Shown: positions 33,601 to 44,345 of the stretch, piece after piece
Position numbering within the stretch: position 1 is the stretch's first letter
Layout of the letters: each line of letters starts with the position of its first letter
Assembly: GCA_000727475.1 (NCBI GenBank)
Contig: KL647296.1
Location: 2,997,960 to 3,061,959 of the forward strand
Direction: 5' to 3'
DNA: 64,000 nucleotides
Origin: Sarcocystis neurona
Taxonomy: Eukaryota > Apicomplexa > Conoidasida > Eucoccidiorida > Sarcocystidae
The notes under the pieces: generated by a model
Databases searched by the model: none
Told to the model about the DNA's origin: nothing
What the model saw: only the letters and a program-made list of their open reading frames with translations
Position numbers and translations under genes: made by a program

Positions 33601-36600
33601 CGGCAAACTCCAAGCTGCCCAGGAAGCGGCCGCAGCAAAAGTTCATGCAACACTGCATGAGGCCGCAGCGAGAGGTGGAGCAGCTGCTGCCCGTGCTGCT
33701 GCAGCGGCGGTCGCGGCTGCTGCTGCTGCAGCGGAAGGGGACGAGACAGGCCGAGAGCGCATGGAAGCTTTCCTAGAGAAAGTAGACAGGTTAGAGCTAG
33801 CTGCTCTACTCTCTCACGTTGCCTGCTTTTCAGCAGCAGATCCGTTCCTCTCTGTAGCTGCAGCTTTTTTACCGTTGCTGCGGCTGCCGGTTCCTGCCAA
33901 AGGAGGCCTATACGGTCCTCATGCTGCTCCACTTGCAGCAGCGCTTCGCCGAGAAGCGACGAGAAGCAGCTACACTCCCTGCTGCTCTTCCATGTCCCGC
34001 TGCTGTCCTGCTCCCCCATGCCCCGCTGCTGTCCTGCTCTTCCCTGTCCCTCCACTGTGCTGCTTTGCTAATTATGCTGCTGTGGGCAGCATGCACGCCT
34101 TGCTGCTGCGGCTGTTGTGCGCTGTCTCTTGCTGCTAGGGGCGGCATGCGTATCAACGCTGGCCGGCTGTCTGCTGCTGCTCCGGCGAGCCCTGCTACTG
34201 CTGCTGCTGCTGCACACGCTGATGCTCGTTCCGCTGCTGCTGCGCGTGGTGCTGCTGTGTCTTTGGCTGTTGCTGACGCGGAACCTCCTCCTGCGGGTAG
34301 TGTCACTGCTGCTGCTGCTGTTGCTGGTGGTGCTACTGACGCTGTGGTATATGTGCTGCTGCTGTCTCTGCTGCGTGCGTCCGTGCTACTGTTGCCCGTG
34401 CTGCACCCGCTCCTGCAGCAGCGGGATGCGCTGCGGGTGCTTGCTGCTCTCAGCTGCTGTTCCGCAGTCGAGTTCTGCTGCTGCTGCGTGCTGCTCCTGC
34501 TAATTCTGCAGCTGTGTGCAGAGAGGAACGAGGAAAGGGATAGTTGCCGTAGTGCTGCTGCTGCCAAGTGGCAGCGTATACAACAAACGCGTCGAAGACT
34601 TGCTGTTCCTGCTGTTTGCTGCTGCTGCTCACTGCTGCTGCTACTGCGGTTCTTCCGCCTAGTGCCGTTGGTTCTCCTGTTGCTGCGGCAGCTGCTGCCC
34701 GCCACTCCGCTGCTGCTTGTGTACGGCGACCCTTTCATCTGCTGCTGACTCTTCTGTCACTCTGCTGCAGCCCCTTTTGGATCTTGCGACTGCCTTCCTC
34801 CTTTGGCTGCTCGTCGTCTTGCTGCTGCTGCTCCCACTGCTGCTTCCCGCTGTTTCTGAAACGTCTGTCACTTTTGTTGCATTCTCCGCAGCGTTGTTGC
34901 TGTGACACCTGCCGCTGCTGCTGTCGCTGCTGCTGCTGCTGCCGTTGCTGTTGCTGCAGTTGCTGCTGCTGCTGTTGCTGCTGCTGCGGCTGCTGTCCTT
35001 GCTGCTACGGTCACTATAACTGGTTTGTGATGTCAGCTGCAGCAGCACGTGCAGCGTTGCATCCGTTCTTCTTATTCCTGCTGCTGCTACTGTTTGTGGT
35101 GCTGCTGCTTCTGAACGCAGGAGCTCGGGTCGCTTACTGGGCGTGGTGGGTCAGATGCTGCACTTGCTGCCACCGGCAACGGAAGGCAACAGCCAACCTC
35201 GTCGAACAGCGTCGACCTCTTCTCTATCTTCCCTTGCTGCTTCTTCTTTTGATAATTCTTCAGTTTCTTCTTCGTCTGCATCTCGCTTGACGTCTGTAAG
35301 GAGCTACAGCAGCGAAGACGTCTGCTGCGCAACTCCCCTGCTGCGCGTTCCTTCTGGATCAAGCTTTTGTGCAGGCAGCAGCAGCAGCAACCTCTACTAT
35401 CTGCAGCAGATGCCCGCGACAGCGGCAGCCGCTGCTTCAGCCGCTGCTGCTGCTGGGGCTGCGCGTGATCTTTCGATGCGGTCGGCAGCTGCCGTCCCTG
35501 CCGTCCCTGCGGCCCCAGCTTTAACCGGCTACACCGCTGCTGCTGCAGCCCGGTCTGCCAAAGTGCTGCGAGCTCGTCCGTACTATAAACCTGCTTCTGC
35601 GTCTTTTTCTGGATCTGCTGCTTCTCTTTTCCCTTCTGCCTCTCCTGCATGCGTCGGCGCTTCTTCTACTCTTCGGGGGACTGCTCTTTCGGCCGCCTTT
35701 CCTTCTGCTTCCGCGCTCCCTGCCGCTGCTGCTCTCGGTTTCTCCTCCTCCTCGTCGTCAGCTGCTGCTGCTGTGTGTCCGCCAGCAGTCGTGGCTGCTG
35801 CTTGCGCTGCTTGCCGAAGTGCTGCAGCAGAGCCACACGGAGCAGATGCAACAGCAGCAGGAGCAGCATCAGCAGCTGCTCAAGTTGCAGTGCCGCTGTA
35901 TGCGCTGCCGCCGAGACAAATTTTCTGCTGGCCTGACCGCGTCCTTCCTGCAGCAGAAGCGCCTTCGGAGACAGCCACTGCTTCAACAGCAGCAACACCA
36001 GAAGAACGGGAAGGCGAAGCAGGAGGCGAAACAGCAGCAGCGGCGACGGCTGCGGGAGTTGCCGCAACTGCTTCTGTTGGTGAGAGGAGCAGCAACAGGT
36101 GGGCATGGCGCTGGATTCAGCAGCCGAGTAACCCGCAGCAGCCGTACAAGCAGCTGTGGCCACCTGCAGCTGCAGCAGCGTCTGCAGCAGCAGCAGCATC
36201 TGCAGCAACAGCAACGGCAGCAGCAGGAACTTCGGGACATCAGCGGCAGCAGGGACAGCTACAGCAGTCTTTCTTGAAGAGAAAAAGCATGCAAAGCAGT
36301 AGCACCAGCGGCAGCAACATGTTCCTGTTTCCCCAGGATAGAGTTGTTGCAGAGCAGCCCCACCTGCAATTTGCGACTGTCTCCAGCAGCAGCAGCAGCA
36401 GGCGAAGGCCGACTTCCACGAGAAGTCTCACGCAGGCAGAGAGTGAGAGAGATCGTCAACCGCAGAGGGATGGTCCGCAGCAGCAGGCTGCCTACGGGAA
36501 ACAGCAGCAGCAGCTTCTGCGGCAGCAGCCCTATCTGCAGCGTTCCCCAAGCGAGCAGGATAAGAAGACACCCGAGCAGCAGCAGCAGCAGCAGCGGCAG

Positions 36601-38091
36601 CTCGTGGTGCTTCAGCGGCAGGTACAGCAGCAACAGCAGGAACAGCAGCAGCGGCAAGGACGTGTCGAACAGGAACGTCTTTCTTGGCGATATGAACGAG
36701 AAGAAGAGTCCCGAGATTCTCCACCAGCAGAAGCGCGCGTCTACGAGGATGCGCCGCGTGTATCTGTGTCTGCTGTTTTATCTTCTCCGTCGTCGGGCCA
36801 CCAGCAGCACTTCGGCGAAGAGCCGCAGTTCTCTCCTGAAGACAGCGTCGTCAGCAGTCGGCAGCAAAGGAAAAACGTGCTGCAGCCTTGGCAATACGCG
36901 CGACAGCAGCTCCTAACGCAGCCGCACCAGATGGTCCAACAACAGATGCTGCTGCAGCAGCAGATGATGATGCAGCAGCAGCTGATGCAGCAGCAGACGA
37001 CGCGTGAGCAGCACCAGCCAAAGCAGCAAGCCGGGAGTGGCCCTACACCTAGGCAGCAAGTAGCAGGGATTCCACTGGCGCTGCGTGTGCAGCTCGGGGT
37101 AACGCTGCCAGGATCTCAGCAGCAGCAGCAGCCCGGCTCACCCGAATATTACAAACACGCGAAGCAGCAGCAACAGCTACATGCTTCAGGGAAGCAGCAG
37201 CAGCAGCAGCAAGAACTACAACAGCATCTTCAAGTAAGCCAGCTCCAACAGCAGCAGCAGCCTCACCAGGCGAATATCTGTGTGAACCTTCCTCTTCCCG
37301 ACGCTTCTACTGCGAGGCCGTACATGCAACAACAGCAGCAACAGCAGATATCTGCCACACATTTCCCGTCGGCTCTGCAGCAGCGGGAACAGCTGAGCTC
37401 ACCGCGGCGACACGTCGCAGAGCAGCCCCTGCAGCAGCAGCTGCACCATCACGAGCACCGGGAAACACAGCAGCAGTTTCTGCAGTCTTCGAGGCTCGCT
37501 CCTCTGGCCTGCGGACAGGCTGCAATCCCAAGGCAGGAGCTGCTGGTGCAGCAGCCGACCGGCAGGTCGCAGTCGCGAGAGACCTCCCTCGGGCGACGGC
37601 CGCAGCAAAAGCAGCAGCAGACCACCCGGCGAGAGAGTTTGCAAGAGGTTCGTCTGCCAGTGCTGCAGCAGCGCCAGCAGCCAGAGCTTCTCCTTCCTCA
37701 GCACCGGCGAACAACAGAGCAAGAGCAACACTCTGCACAGCAGCAGCCGCATCAAGAGGCCGTGCTGCAGCAGCAGCAACACCAAGGGACACCTCTGCCG
37801 CAGCAGCAGCGCACGTGGACTGCCCATCGGCAGTACGCCACTCCTATCTCCTACGGTAGCGATACCACCAGCAGATACTATTTTGCATGCGGTCCCCCCT
37901 CCCCTTCCCCTGCCGCTGCTGCTACTTCTGTTCCTCTGGTGGCAGGTTACCCCTGCAGCAACCTTCAAGTATCTCCTGCAGCACAGACAGCAACAGCAGC
38001 GTCCACAGGCGTGCAGCACTACCCATCGGGCCACGTGCTGCGCCCATCTTCTCTACCAGACAGCAAGCAAAAAAAGGCGTACCCCTGGTAG
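12209..38091 (+). CDS. Giant RCC1-repeat protein with multi-pass segment and Gln-rich tail (seven-exon model, about 7,017 residues)
   Basis: Exons: 12209-24879, 26344-29073, 30984-31593, 32771-33853, 33939-34718, 34771-34901 and 35043-38091. All introns are GT-AG and phase-compatible (2, 2, 0, 0, 0, 2). Residues 1 to about 4,130 are a patchwork of Gln, Ser and Ala runs with islands of ordinary sequence such as GERERQSVAAELLRYSISAV and QELLFVGLVSSVERVGVYVH. Residues about 4,137-5,355 form an RCC1 propeller. Residues about 5,700-6,002 are strongly hydrophobic. The rest is Gln/Ser/Ala-rich and ends SKQKKAYPW. RCC1 propellers serve as guanine-exchange factors or protein scaffolds; which applies here is unknown. 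The first three junctions are strong because they restore RCC1 repeats. The last three rest on phase and weak splice sites. The hydrophobic part lies in CTG-rich DNA, which encodes Leu by default. It may be two genes, with the second being the last exon. Confidence 0.65.
17836..18108 (+). repeat. 27-bp in-frame tandem repeat encoding GGPQAAAAA
   Basis: About ten units of GGAGGTCCGCAGGCAGCTGC followed by AGCAGCA run in the frame of the giant protein (residues about 1,876-1,967). One unit is 3 bp short. Differences between units include GGT to GAT and GCT to ACT. A second frame is also open throughout and reads EVRRQLQQQ, a helical-looking nonapeptide, but it ends at a stop at 18111, so the first frame is taken as real. 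Confidence 0.85.
24880..26343 (+). other. Intron 1 of the giant gene, CTG-rich
   Basis: The donor CTG|GTGAAT and acceptor TGCTGCAG|G frame 1,464 bp that are almost entirely CTG/TGC/GCT on the sense strand. Joining the flanking exons in phase 2 brings the end of RCC1 repeat 1 next to PQRVCAVPRGVVAVAAG, the start of repeat 2. The frame is open inside (it supports a nominal ORF from 25685) only because CTG repeats lack stops. Confidence 0.8.
29074..30983 (+). other. Intron 2 of the giant gene, CTG-rich then AT-rich
   Basis: The donor CAC|GTAAGG follows GKGIFY, and the acceptor TTGTATGCAG precedes CGTGAGGAGAGC. The 1,910 bp are CTG-rich to about 29800 and then switch to about 1 kb of TATATG microsatellite. 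Phase 2 on both sides gives ...GKGIFY-T-REESCCLRPSLF. Confidence 0.75.
29860..30890. repeat. TATATG/TGTATA microsatellite of about 1 kb inside intron 2
   Basis: The largest uninterrupted AT-rich array in the window, with TA runs, TATG and GTGTATA steps. Both strands translate as Tyr/Ile-rich nonsense. It sits in the second half of intron 2. Confidence 0.9.
31594..32770 (+). other. Intron 3 of the giant gene
   Basis: The donor GCG|GTAAGC and acceptor TATGCCGCAG|GTGGCA join in phase 0 and produce LRVTA-VAGGKDHVLFLAG, a textbook RCC1 strand. The first 280 bp are CAG-rich, unlike the other long introns. From about 31935 it becomes a CTG array with CTTCTTTCACCTGCTGCTG-type units. Confidence 0.8.
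31935..32400. repeat. Imperfect tandem array of TGCTTCTTTCACCTGCTGCTG units in intron 3
   Basis: The phrase CTTCTTTCACCTGCTGCTG and close variants recur about every 20-45 bp, roughly fifteen times. It contributes a long pyrimidine-rich stretch before the intron 3 acceptor. Confidence 0.8.
33939..34901 (+). other. Hydrophobic, probably multi-pass membrane segment of the giant protein (exons 5 and 6)
   Basis: In the frames chosen by splice phase, hydrophobic stretches (SLHCAALLIMLLWAACTP, AVVYVLLLSLLRASVLLLPV, FCCCCVLLLLILQL, LFFRLVPLVLLLL-like, AFLLWLLVVLLLLLPLLLP) alternate with polar loops such as CAERNEERDSCRS and KWQRIQQTRRRLAVP. The charged loops argue for real protein. Against it, the DNA is CTG-rich, and Leu runs arise from that without selection. 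Exon 6 is only 131 nt and its flanking introns are 52 and 141 bp. Confidence 0.4.
35043..38091 (+). CDS. Gln/Ser/Ala-rich last exon of the giant gene, or a gene of its own
   Basis: One open frame of 1,015 codons ends at TAG 38089-38091. After a Ser-rich start (SLSSLAASSFDNSSVSSSS) come Ala/Pro-rich and then long Gln-rich blocks with MQQQ and QQQQEQQQRQ patterns, predicted to be disordered or coiled. Islands of ordinary sequence include RPYYKPASASFSGSAASLF and GIPLALRVQLGVTLPG. CAG is mostly in the Gln frame here. No domain is recognised; Gln-rich tails of this type are common in coccidian nuclear and regulatory proteins. Phase 2 at acceptor GCTGCAG|C (35042) links it to the upstream exons. 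If it is independent, the first in-frame ATG is at 35155. Coding status is near certain; membership of the giant gene is inferred. Confidence 0.75.
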
Positions 38092-39300
38092 TAAAAGAGG
38101 AGTCGTCGTAGCAGCTGCAGGCCCACTGCTGCTGCATGCCGCCGGGCGTCACCATATATGCAGGGGGCATGTATAAACCTCCACAGAGAGACAGAGATAC
38201 GGCTGTAGAGAAGGTAGGAAAAAGAAAGTGTAGATGTTGTGCGGTAGGAAAACGAAAATGTAGATGATGTGCGATAAATTGCTGCGTGAAGGAGCGGCCT
38301 CCTGCCTTACGGATGCCTACACATTGCGCCGCCCCGCTGACGCACGGGCCTCGCGAGATGGATGGAGAACGCAAATTTTTGAAGTGATCAATAGCTGAAC
38401 CGTTTCTGAGCTCTGCTAAGAAATTTCCCCTGACCGTCCGACGCTTAAAACTGTTAAGAAGCCTTGCTGCCGTGCTGGCACGTATGTAGGCCTCGCGACA
38501 GCAATAGTCACCTGCGTGAATTTTCGAGCGGCTGCCTCACTGGCCTGCACGCCGTGGCTGCGCTGGTGCGGCGCGGACGTAGAACATATCGTCTGCGCGG
38601 AGTGTTGATCTGGCCTCTTCTCTATCGCTAAAAATGCCGCCGCATTCGACTGGAATAGATTGGAATGTTCGTGCAGTACCTGGACATCCGTAGATATACA
38701 CGTGTATATATGTGCGTCCCTGGTTCTCCACACATATATATGTATGCGTTTTCTTGTGTATTAGCGGCCATCTGTGTGTGTGTGGATGGGGAGGAATGTG
38801 TAGCTATGTCTGTGACACGCTCACACAGGCACGTCAGCGCTGCCTAAAAGTGAAGATATCCGATATCCACTGCAAACACGCGTTATATGTGTGCGCATCT
38901 GTCTGTGTGTGTGTGTGGCCATACACGTCGAGACAGTAGGGGGTAGATAATACTAGTAAACTTTGTACGTATGTGTATATGTATATACATCTGTGGATAC
39001 ATACATCGAGAAGACTACAGGATGCTTCGCGTGTAGTTTGTGCAAGGTACACAACCATATTTGCGTCGCGCATCCATCTTCGCCACCGCGTTCTTCGTTT
39101 GCACTTCTTCAGTCACCGCCTTCCTCCCTGTGTTCGCCGACTCTCATTTCTACGCTGTGTGGATCGTGTGTGTAGGTGTCCATATGTATTATACACTTAT
39201 GTGTGTAAGTTACAAATATATGTATATATGTTTTTACATGTACAAGGGTTTGTATCTTGATGTGTATTTTTTGCAAGTTTACATAGAAGAATCAACCTTT
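38092..39300. other. Downstream non-coding flank with AT-rich patches
   Basis: Follows the stop of the last exon. TATATG/ACACAT microsatellite patches lie at about 38690-38770 and 38880-39275. Nothing protein-like on either strand. It probably contains the 3' end of the giant gene's transcript. Confidence 0.5.
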
Positions 39301-40719
39301 TTTTCTCTGCCGATTAGGACGGACAGGGGACAACGACGCAGTGTGGTGCTGCCGGACGTTCACAAAAAAAAATAGCTTTACGTGTGAAAGTGCAGCCACA
39401 GGGGCAAGCAGGCCTCCCCCTACTGCGCAACAGCAGAATTTCATCGCCGCTGCCCCTGTGAGCATCTACACGAAAGTAACGGCAGAGCAATCACAGACAC
39501 TGCCGTGCAGCGCAAAGCAGAAGCAGCTCACCTACGTTTAATCTGCAGAGCAGCAAGCAGGCAGCGAGTGCTGCTCGCACACGTCAGGAAGAGCATCCTT
39601 TTTGTTGCTATTGACATTGAACAAAAGGGGATACGCTGTTGTTGAAACAGCAGTTAAGATGTTTCTCCCGTTTTTGACCACTCCGTCAATATCGGCAAGA
39701 AGACTTGCCTGTCCTTCGAGGCACGAAACTATTTTGCAACTGTAGCCGCACAACTTTTTCTTCTGCTGATACAGCAGCAACGGCAACACGCCTCGTCAAC
39801 CGAAGAAACAGCTGTTTTTCATGCCGGCCGACAGGGACTGCACTCTGCCGCTATACGAGAAAGAAATTGTCACATACCTACCCAAATATTAAATGTCGAC
39901 GGCACATCAACCAAGGGGAAGTGCGTTGATTCCCAAGCACAGAAATGAAAACTCTCCTGCGGCGTGCGTCCGTCCTTGCGTAGGGAAGCTGCTGCGCAAG
40001 TTAGTCCAGACAACAGCCCTCGTGCAGGTTCGTAGCTCACAAACAGCAAAGCAACAAACAGGCTGCACGTTTTTTTGCGAGTGAATACGTGTAATGGATT
40101 ACTTTGGCGAACCGCCCTACAAGCGAGGACTGCAATACTGCATTTGATGACAAGTCTGTTGAGTATCAAAATAGCTGCTTTTCCGCACACACCAGAGCAC
40201 GGAACAACCCCTGAGCTGCACAATCAACTTAGACAGTAATGATGTGTTTACTCTTCACTTGGTTTCGAAAAGCAGGGAGCGAGTAGGCGGTGGGCTGACC
40301 TATTACCGGGGATTCTCATTGTGATCAGGTAAAAGCAGGCAGTTTGTTGACTGGGTTCTCGATGACTGACCAATTACGCAGTGCACTGTTACTTCAGGTG
40401 AAATGATTGTCCTCCACCGGAGGTATGGAGCAGAAGTGTAAAAGCCCGTTGGCTGAGATCGTACCGTCGTGTTCACAACGAGAAGACCTAGCTAGCTCTT
40501 GAGCTGGTGTGGCGAAGCAGTTGCACAAGGTAATCCGCTCGAAGTACAGTCGAGCGGTGTCTCATTCGTTGTATGCTAACAGCGGCTGTCTAGTTATTAT
40601 TACAATTGTGTTCTTCACTCGAAAATGTTGAGGATCTTGTCTCTGGAGGTGCGTTCCAAAAGCATGTGTGTTCCTTTGCGCTCCCGACTCAGCGAAACCA
40701 CTTGATAACAACGAATACA

Positions 40720-40850
40720 TATGCACGCTTCTGCCTAATGCAGATGACCAGTACCCTCAATCAAATACGTATCATTCTGCGTCACAGACGCAAGCTTCTG
40801 CCTAATCCAGAAGGTTAGTACAATCAATCAAGCACGTGTACACCGTGACT
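40720..40850. repeat. Diverged tandem duplication, period 67 bp
   Basis: GCTTCTGCCTAATGCAGA at 40727 recurs as GCTTCTGCCTAATCCAGA at 40794, and both are followed by CAATCAA within about 35 bp. Confidence 0.7.
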
Positions 40851-41803
40851 ACAATGAAACGTGATTCCTCTCCTGCCTCAAACCACTTAGAACACAACTG
40901 TTTCGAAAAGAAGAGAGGCGCGAAACAGTTTCTCTTTCTGTCGCCACATCCCGCACCCAGCCGGAGGACTCAAGAGAAAGCGCGACTTACCCGTAGTGGT
41001 CACAGGTACGCAGGTGAAAGGTTAGCAGTGCATGTGTAATTGTATTAACTCCCTCGCCAGAGGTGGGTTTGCAGAGTTGCTGCTACAAGGGGCTACTGTT
41101 TCCTCTCTCTCCTCCAGAACGCAGTCAGTAGCTTTCTTACCGCGCGCCGTCTTCTGGTGGTTTTTTCCCACACCTAAGCTGTGACAGCAGTCCAACAAAA
41201 TTCGTAAGGTACACGGCTATAGTGCCACGCAGTACAAGATCTGCTCCATGTGGACGTCGCGTGTCATATAAAACAGTGTTCTGCATGTAGCAAAGCACCT
41301 TACCACAGCTGGATTCTTATTCAGGAAAGGGACAAGGCGAACACTACTAACCCCAGGCAGTTCTGAGAGTTATACCACGGGAAAGTAAACCGGTAAGCTA
41401 GCCAGCTTCCTAGTCCGGCTTTCAGTGTGCTACGAGGAGTTCACCGGCAACTGCTTGTTACCTTTCTGCGATGCTCTCCAACTTCATCAGTCACGCTGTC
41501 TCACTGGAGGCAACATTCACTCACGGTACAGGTCTGCAGGAAACCGCGTTACAGCCCAGTGGCGCCGACTAACCCAATATGAGGACACTGTATTCAGAAG
41601 GCGCTGATTTGACAAGGCTGAAAGGCGTGCCTGTCAGTTTTAAGGAGCTTCTGCGACGCTTGTCGTAGTGTGTTGCTTCAGTACCAATGAGAAAGGAGGG
41701 AGCTGTTGCAAACTTGGTCATCCGGAAACATCGTTCTTCGCCCGTGGCGGCATTGGTGGTGTGTAAGCGTTGTGGAGCCGATGCGGACGGATGAGGAGGA
41801 AGA

Positions 41804-42190
41804 ATGCTACGTCGGCTGCGTCGTTGGTTTCACCGTGGTGAGATGCTATTTCCATTGCCTAACTATCGGAAATTTGAACTTCACCAGAACATGTACGAGC
41901 TTCCCAGAAATTGCCTCAAATTCAATGTGTGGAGGACTAATCACTGGCTGGCGAATTGTGCGCTGACGAAGCAATGTTCCCTTTTGTTGCAGTGTCCTTC
42001 GTGGTTTTACGGCCGACGGCGTCCACCGGACTACGCACTAAACAGCGCTCTTCTCCTCTTGCATCACGTGTCTCAGAAAAGTGAATCCGCATGTCGGACT
42101 CCCTTTGGAAATAATGTAGCGCACGAAAGGAATACTAACATTGTTCGCCTGTCTGGAGTGGGAGGGTTCCTGCTAGGTGAAGCCGGATGA
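41804..42190 (+). CDS. Small hypothetical protein, doubtful
   Basis: A true ATG opens 128 codons beginning MLRRLRRWFHRGEMLFPLPN, followed by YRKFELHQNMYELPRNCLKF. The first 65 residues look like ordinary protein; the rest less so. TTTTGTTGCAG at 41982-41992 inside it is a plausible splice acceptor, so only part may be exon. It ends 112 bp before the diverged coding-like repeat at 42.3 kb, and both carry a P-x-Y-x-x-F pattern, which may be coincidence. Confidence 0.25.
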   Translation: MLRRLRRWFHRGEMLFPLPNYRKFELHQNMYELPRNCLKFNVWRTNHWLANCALTKQCSLLLQCPSWFYGRRRPPDYALNSALLLLHHVSQKSESACRTPFGNNVAHERNTNIVRLSGVGGFLLGEAG

Positions 42191-42449
42191 ATGAGAAGGG
42201 CCCCTCCACTTTAGTGGCTTGGTTACCGCGCTTGACAACAACCAGTTCGCCTGAACCGGTGTCTAACGCGAGCTCCAGTGTTGTTCGGAAAATCTGTTTT
42301 CTATGTGGCAATTTTCTGCCAGACTCCCCTCCTCGTTTACGAGGAAAAATAGGGAAGCTGCGCATGGATACATAAGGGATATTCAAATCCCTGCCTACCA
42401 TCTCTTTGGGGATTTCTACGAGTACCGAGAACAAACAGGGACGCTGCAC
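42135..42449 (-). pseudogene. Possible retroelement integrase C-terminal remnant
   Basis: The minus frame reads GELVVVKRGNQATKVEGPF, resembling the DLV...K...WEGPF signature at the end of LTR-retrotransposon integrases. No reverse transcriptase, integrase core or LTR is seen nearby, so at best this is a decayed scrap. LTR elements of the chromovirus type are known in Eimeria. It overlaps plus-strand repeat units, and only one of the two readings can be meaningful. Confidence 0.2.
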
Positions 42450-42512
42450 GTGGACTCACTACGGGACACAGAAGTCCCTGGCTACAACCTATTCGGCGAC
42501 TTCTACGAATAA
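42303..42512 (+). pseudogene. Diverged coding-like tandem repeat ending in LFGDFYE
   Basis: The plus frame contains RDIQIPAYHLFGDFYE and, 29 codons later, RDTEVPGYNLFGDFYE followed by a stop at 42510-42512. In the LFGDFYE block the two DNA copies differ at five third codon positions and nowhere else. The similarity extends upstream (AGGGAAGCTGCGCATGGA against AGGGACGCTGCACGTGGA) but there the first copy lacks one base, shifting frame. The family is not recognised. It looks like the tail of an old repeat-containing exon, now probably broken. Confidence 0.4.
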
Positions 42513-44069
42513 CCTTCCATTCGCTGCAGCACGCGTGATACTACAGGTAATTCTGTCTTGTTAGTGTAAATGATTTCTCCTCACCTTTGATCGAATTTTG
42601 TAGCAGCTGACGACTGTGAAGGGGAATGTGGAGAACACGAAATCTGCCATGTTTACTTGTACAAGCAGGAATGTGTTACCTTATCTCTCCCTTATTTAAA
42701 CAGCGGAAACAAGCGGCGGTCGAAATAGAAAATGTAAGAACAACGGATTGTTCGACATAAGAAATGCTCTTAAAAGTTGTGGGCTCGCTGCTACAAGTGG
42801 GTGCGTTTAGAGTGAAATCGACATCTAGTAGAGGTGGTCGATTTAACAGGGTAGGATAGTAACGGGGCAAATCGTTTTTACAGGAGAGCTCTGGTTATAA
42901 ATGGACAGGATAGTCAGGAGCAGTGATCGTTTGCCAGGGGACAATGGAAGACGAGGGAACCCTCGGAGGAAGTGACTTTACTGCTGATAAAGTGAGGACC
43001 ACAACAGTGCATTTTTGGCACAGTTGAATCACGCAGGCATGCTGTTACAGCCAAAGAACCGAATACAGAAATGGGAGAGCCACAAAGAAGAGGACGGTAT
43101 TACGTGGTATGAACGGTAAGTCTTCCTAGCAGAAGGACTTTTTTCTTTATTGTCCTTTGGCCAGCAAGTACTCGCAGCTAAACGCAGAGGTCCTCGCACT
43201 TCATGGTACTGAGGTTTACAAGAAGGTGGCCCTCACAACAGAACGTGCCTTGCACTCGCCCTCACATTCCCACTCACCGCGACCGGGCACAGCTGCACTG
43301 AAGAAGATAAAAAGAAAGGATACCAGCCCCCTGTCATGTTAGATTTGCCACCTCGCCAATATTTGCCTGTTGGGCCCGGTTACTTCGTGTGCGAGAGAAA
43401 AAATGTGTGGCTGACACGTATACGGCTTCTTTGATCGAGTAAAAGAATGCAAAAGTTTTTAAGAGAAGCGCAAAAAAGGGGTTCGCTGACCCTCCTTGAA
43501 TCCTCTCTAGTGAGTGGTAGGTACCAAAACGTGGCAGGTATTCAACTGCGTCTTCACCACTGTACACTTTTCAGTGGGAGGAGTTAACGCTGGGACAACC
43601 GTTACAAGGTACTTCACGTGTACCTTCTTTATCAAGATACCGGTGTTCCTCAAGGGGAAAGCTTTTCCCTTTGCTGGCTTCCCATTCCGTCGCAGACTTA
43701 TTCGACGATTCAGAGCGTGAGTGGATTCAGTTCTTAAATACTTCATTACTTCAGACATACGTGAACACTTCCTGTAATCCGTGAAATGCTTCGTCTGCGT
43801 AAGTGTGTCATCGGTTTGTCTTCAATACAGAAAAGTTTCCGCATTCGCACTGTAAACTAACAGCCGTATATATTTCTCTCACAATACTCTCGTTTGCAGA
43901 AATAAAGAGACCTCTTTGCTCTCTTCGTCCACCTTTTCTTTGTGTGTCTTTCGTAGCACGTCCAGCATGCGCAAACGCTTGTTGCCCCGTTGTCCGGAGA
44001 GCGTATCCGCTGCGCGCGCAGTGTGTTTCTTTACCTCAGGCCATATTTTAAGGAATGAGCACCGCTGCT

Positions 44070-44345
44070 ACGTTTTGTCCCGCGTACTCATTTTCTTCCA
44101 GGGTTGAAGAGGAGTTCTTCTAAAAGAGTAGCAACTGTGATTGCAAGTTGCTTTTCCCTTTTCCCTTTCTCACCGCGGGTCAGCGCTTCCGCAGTTTCGG
44201 ACTCTGCACGTTTTGTCCCGCGTACTCATTTTCTTCCAGGGTTGAAGTGGAGTTCTTCTAAAAGAGTAGCAACTGTGATTGCAAGTTGCTTTTCCCTTTT
44301 CCCTTTCTCACCGCGGGTCAGCGCTTCCGCAGTTTCGGACTCTGC
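44070..44345. repeat. 138-bp near-perfect tandem duplication
   Basis: Units 44070-44207 and 44208-44345 differ at a single base (GAAGAGG against GAAGTGG). Each unit begins ACGTTTTGTCCCGCGTACTC, contains the acceptor-like CATTTTCTTCCAG|GG, and ends GTTTCGGACTCTGC. The period is 46 codons exactly. Confidence 0.95.

Noticed and set aside
34568..35290. Frame with HPFFLFLLLLLFVVLLLLNAG and AYWAWWVRCCTCC as a further membrane segment
   Set aside because: Attractive, but no phase-compatible acceptor links it to the upstream exons, while the overlapping Ser-rich frame joins in phase. Kept only as an alternative.
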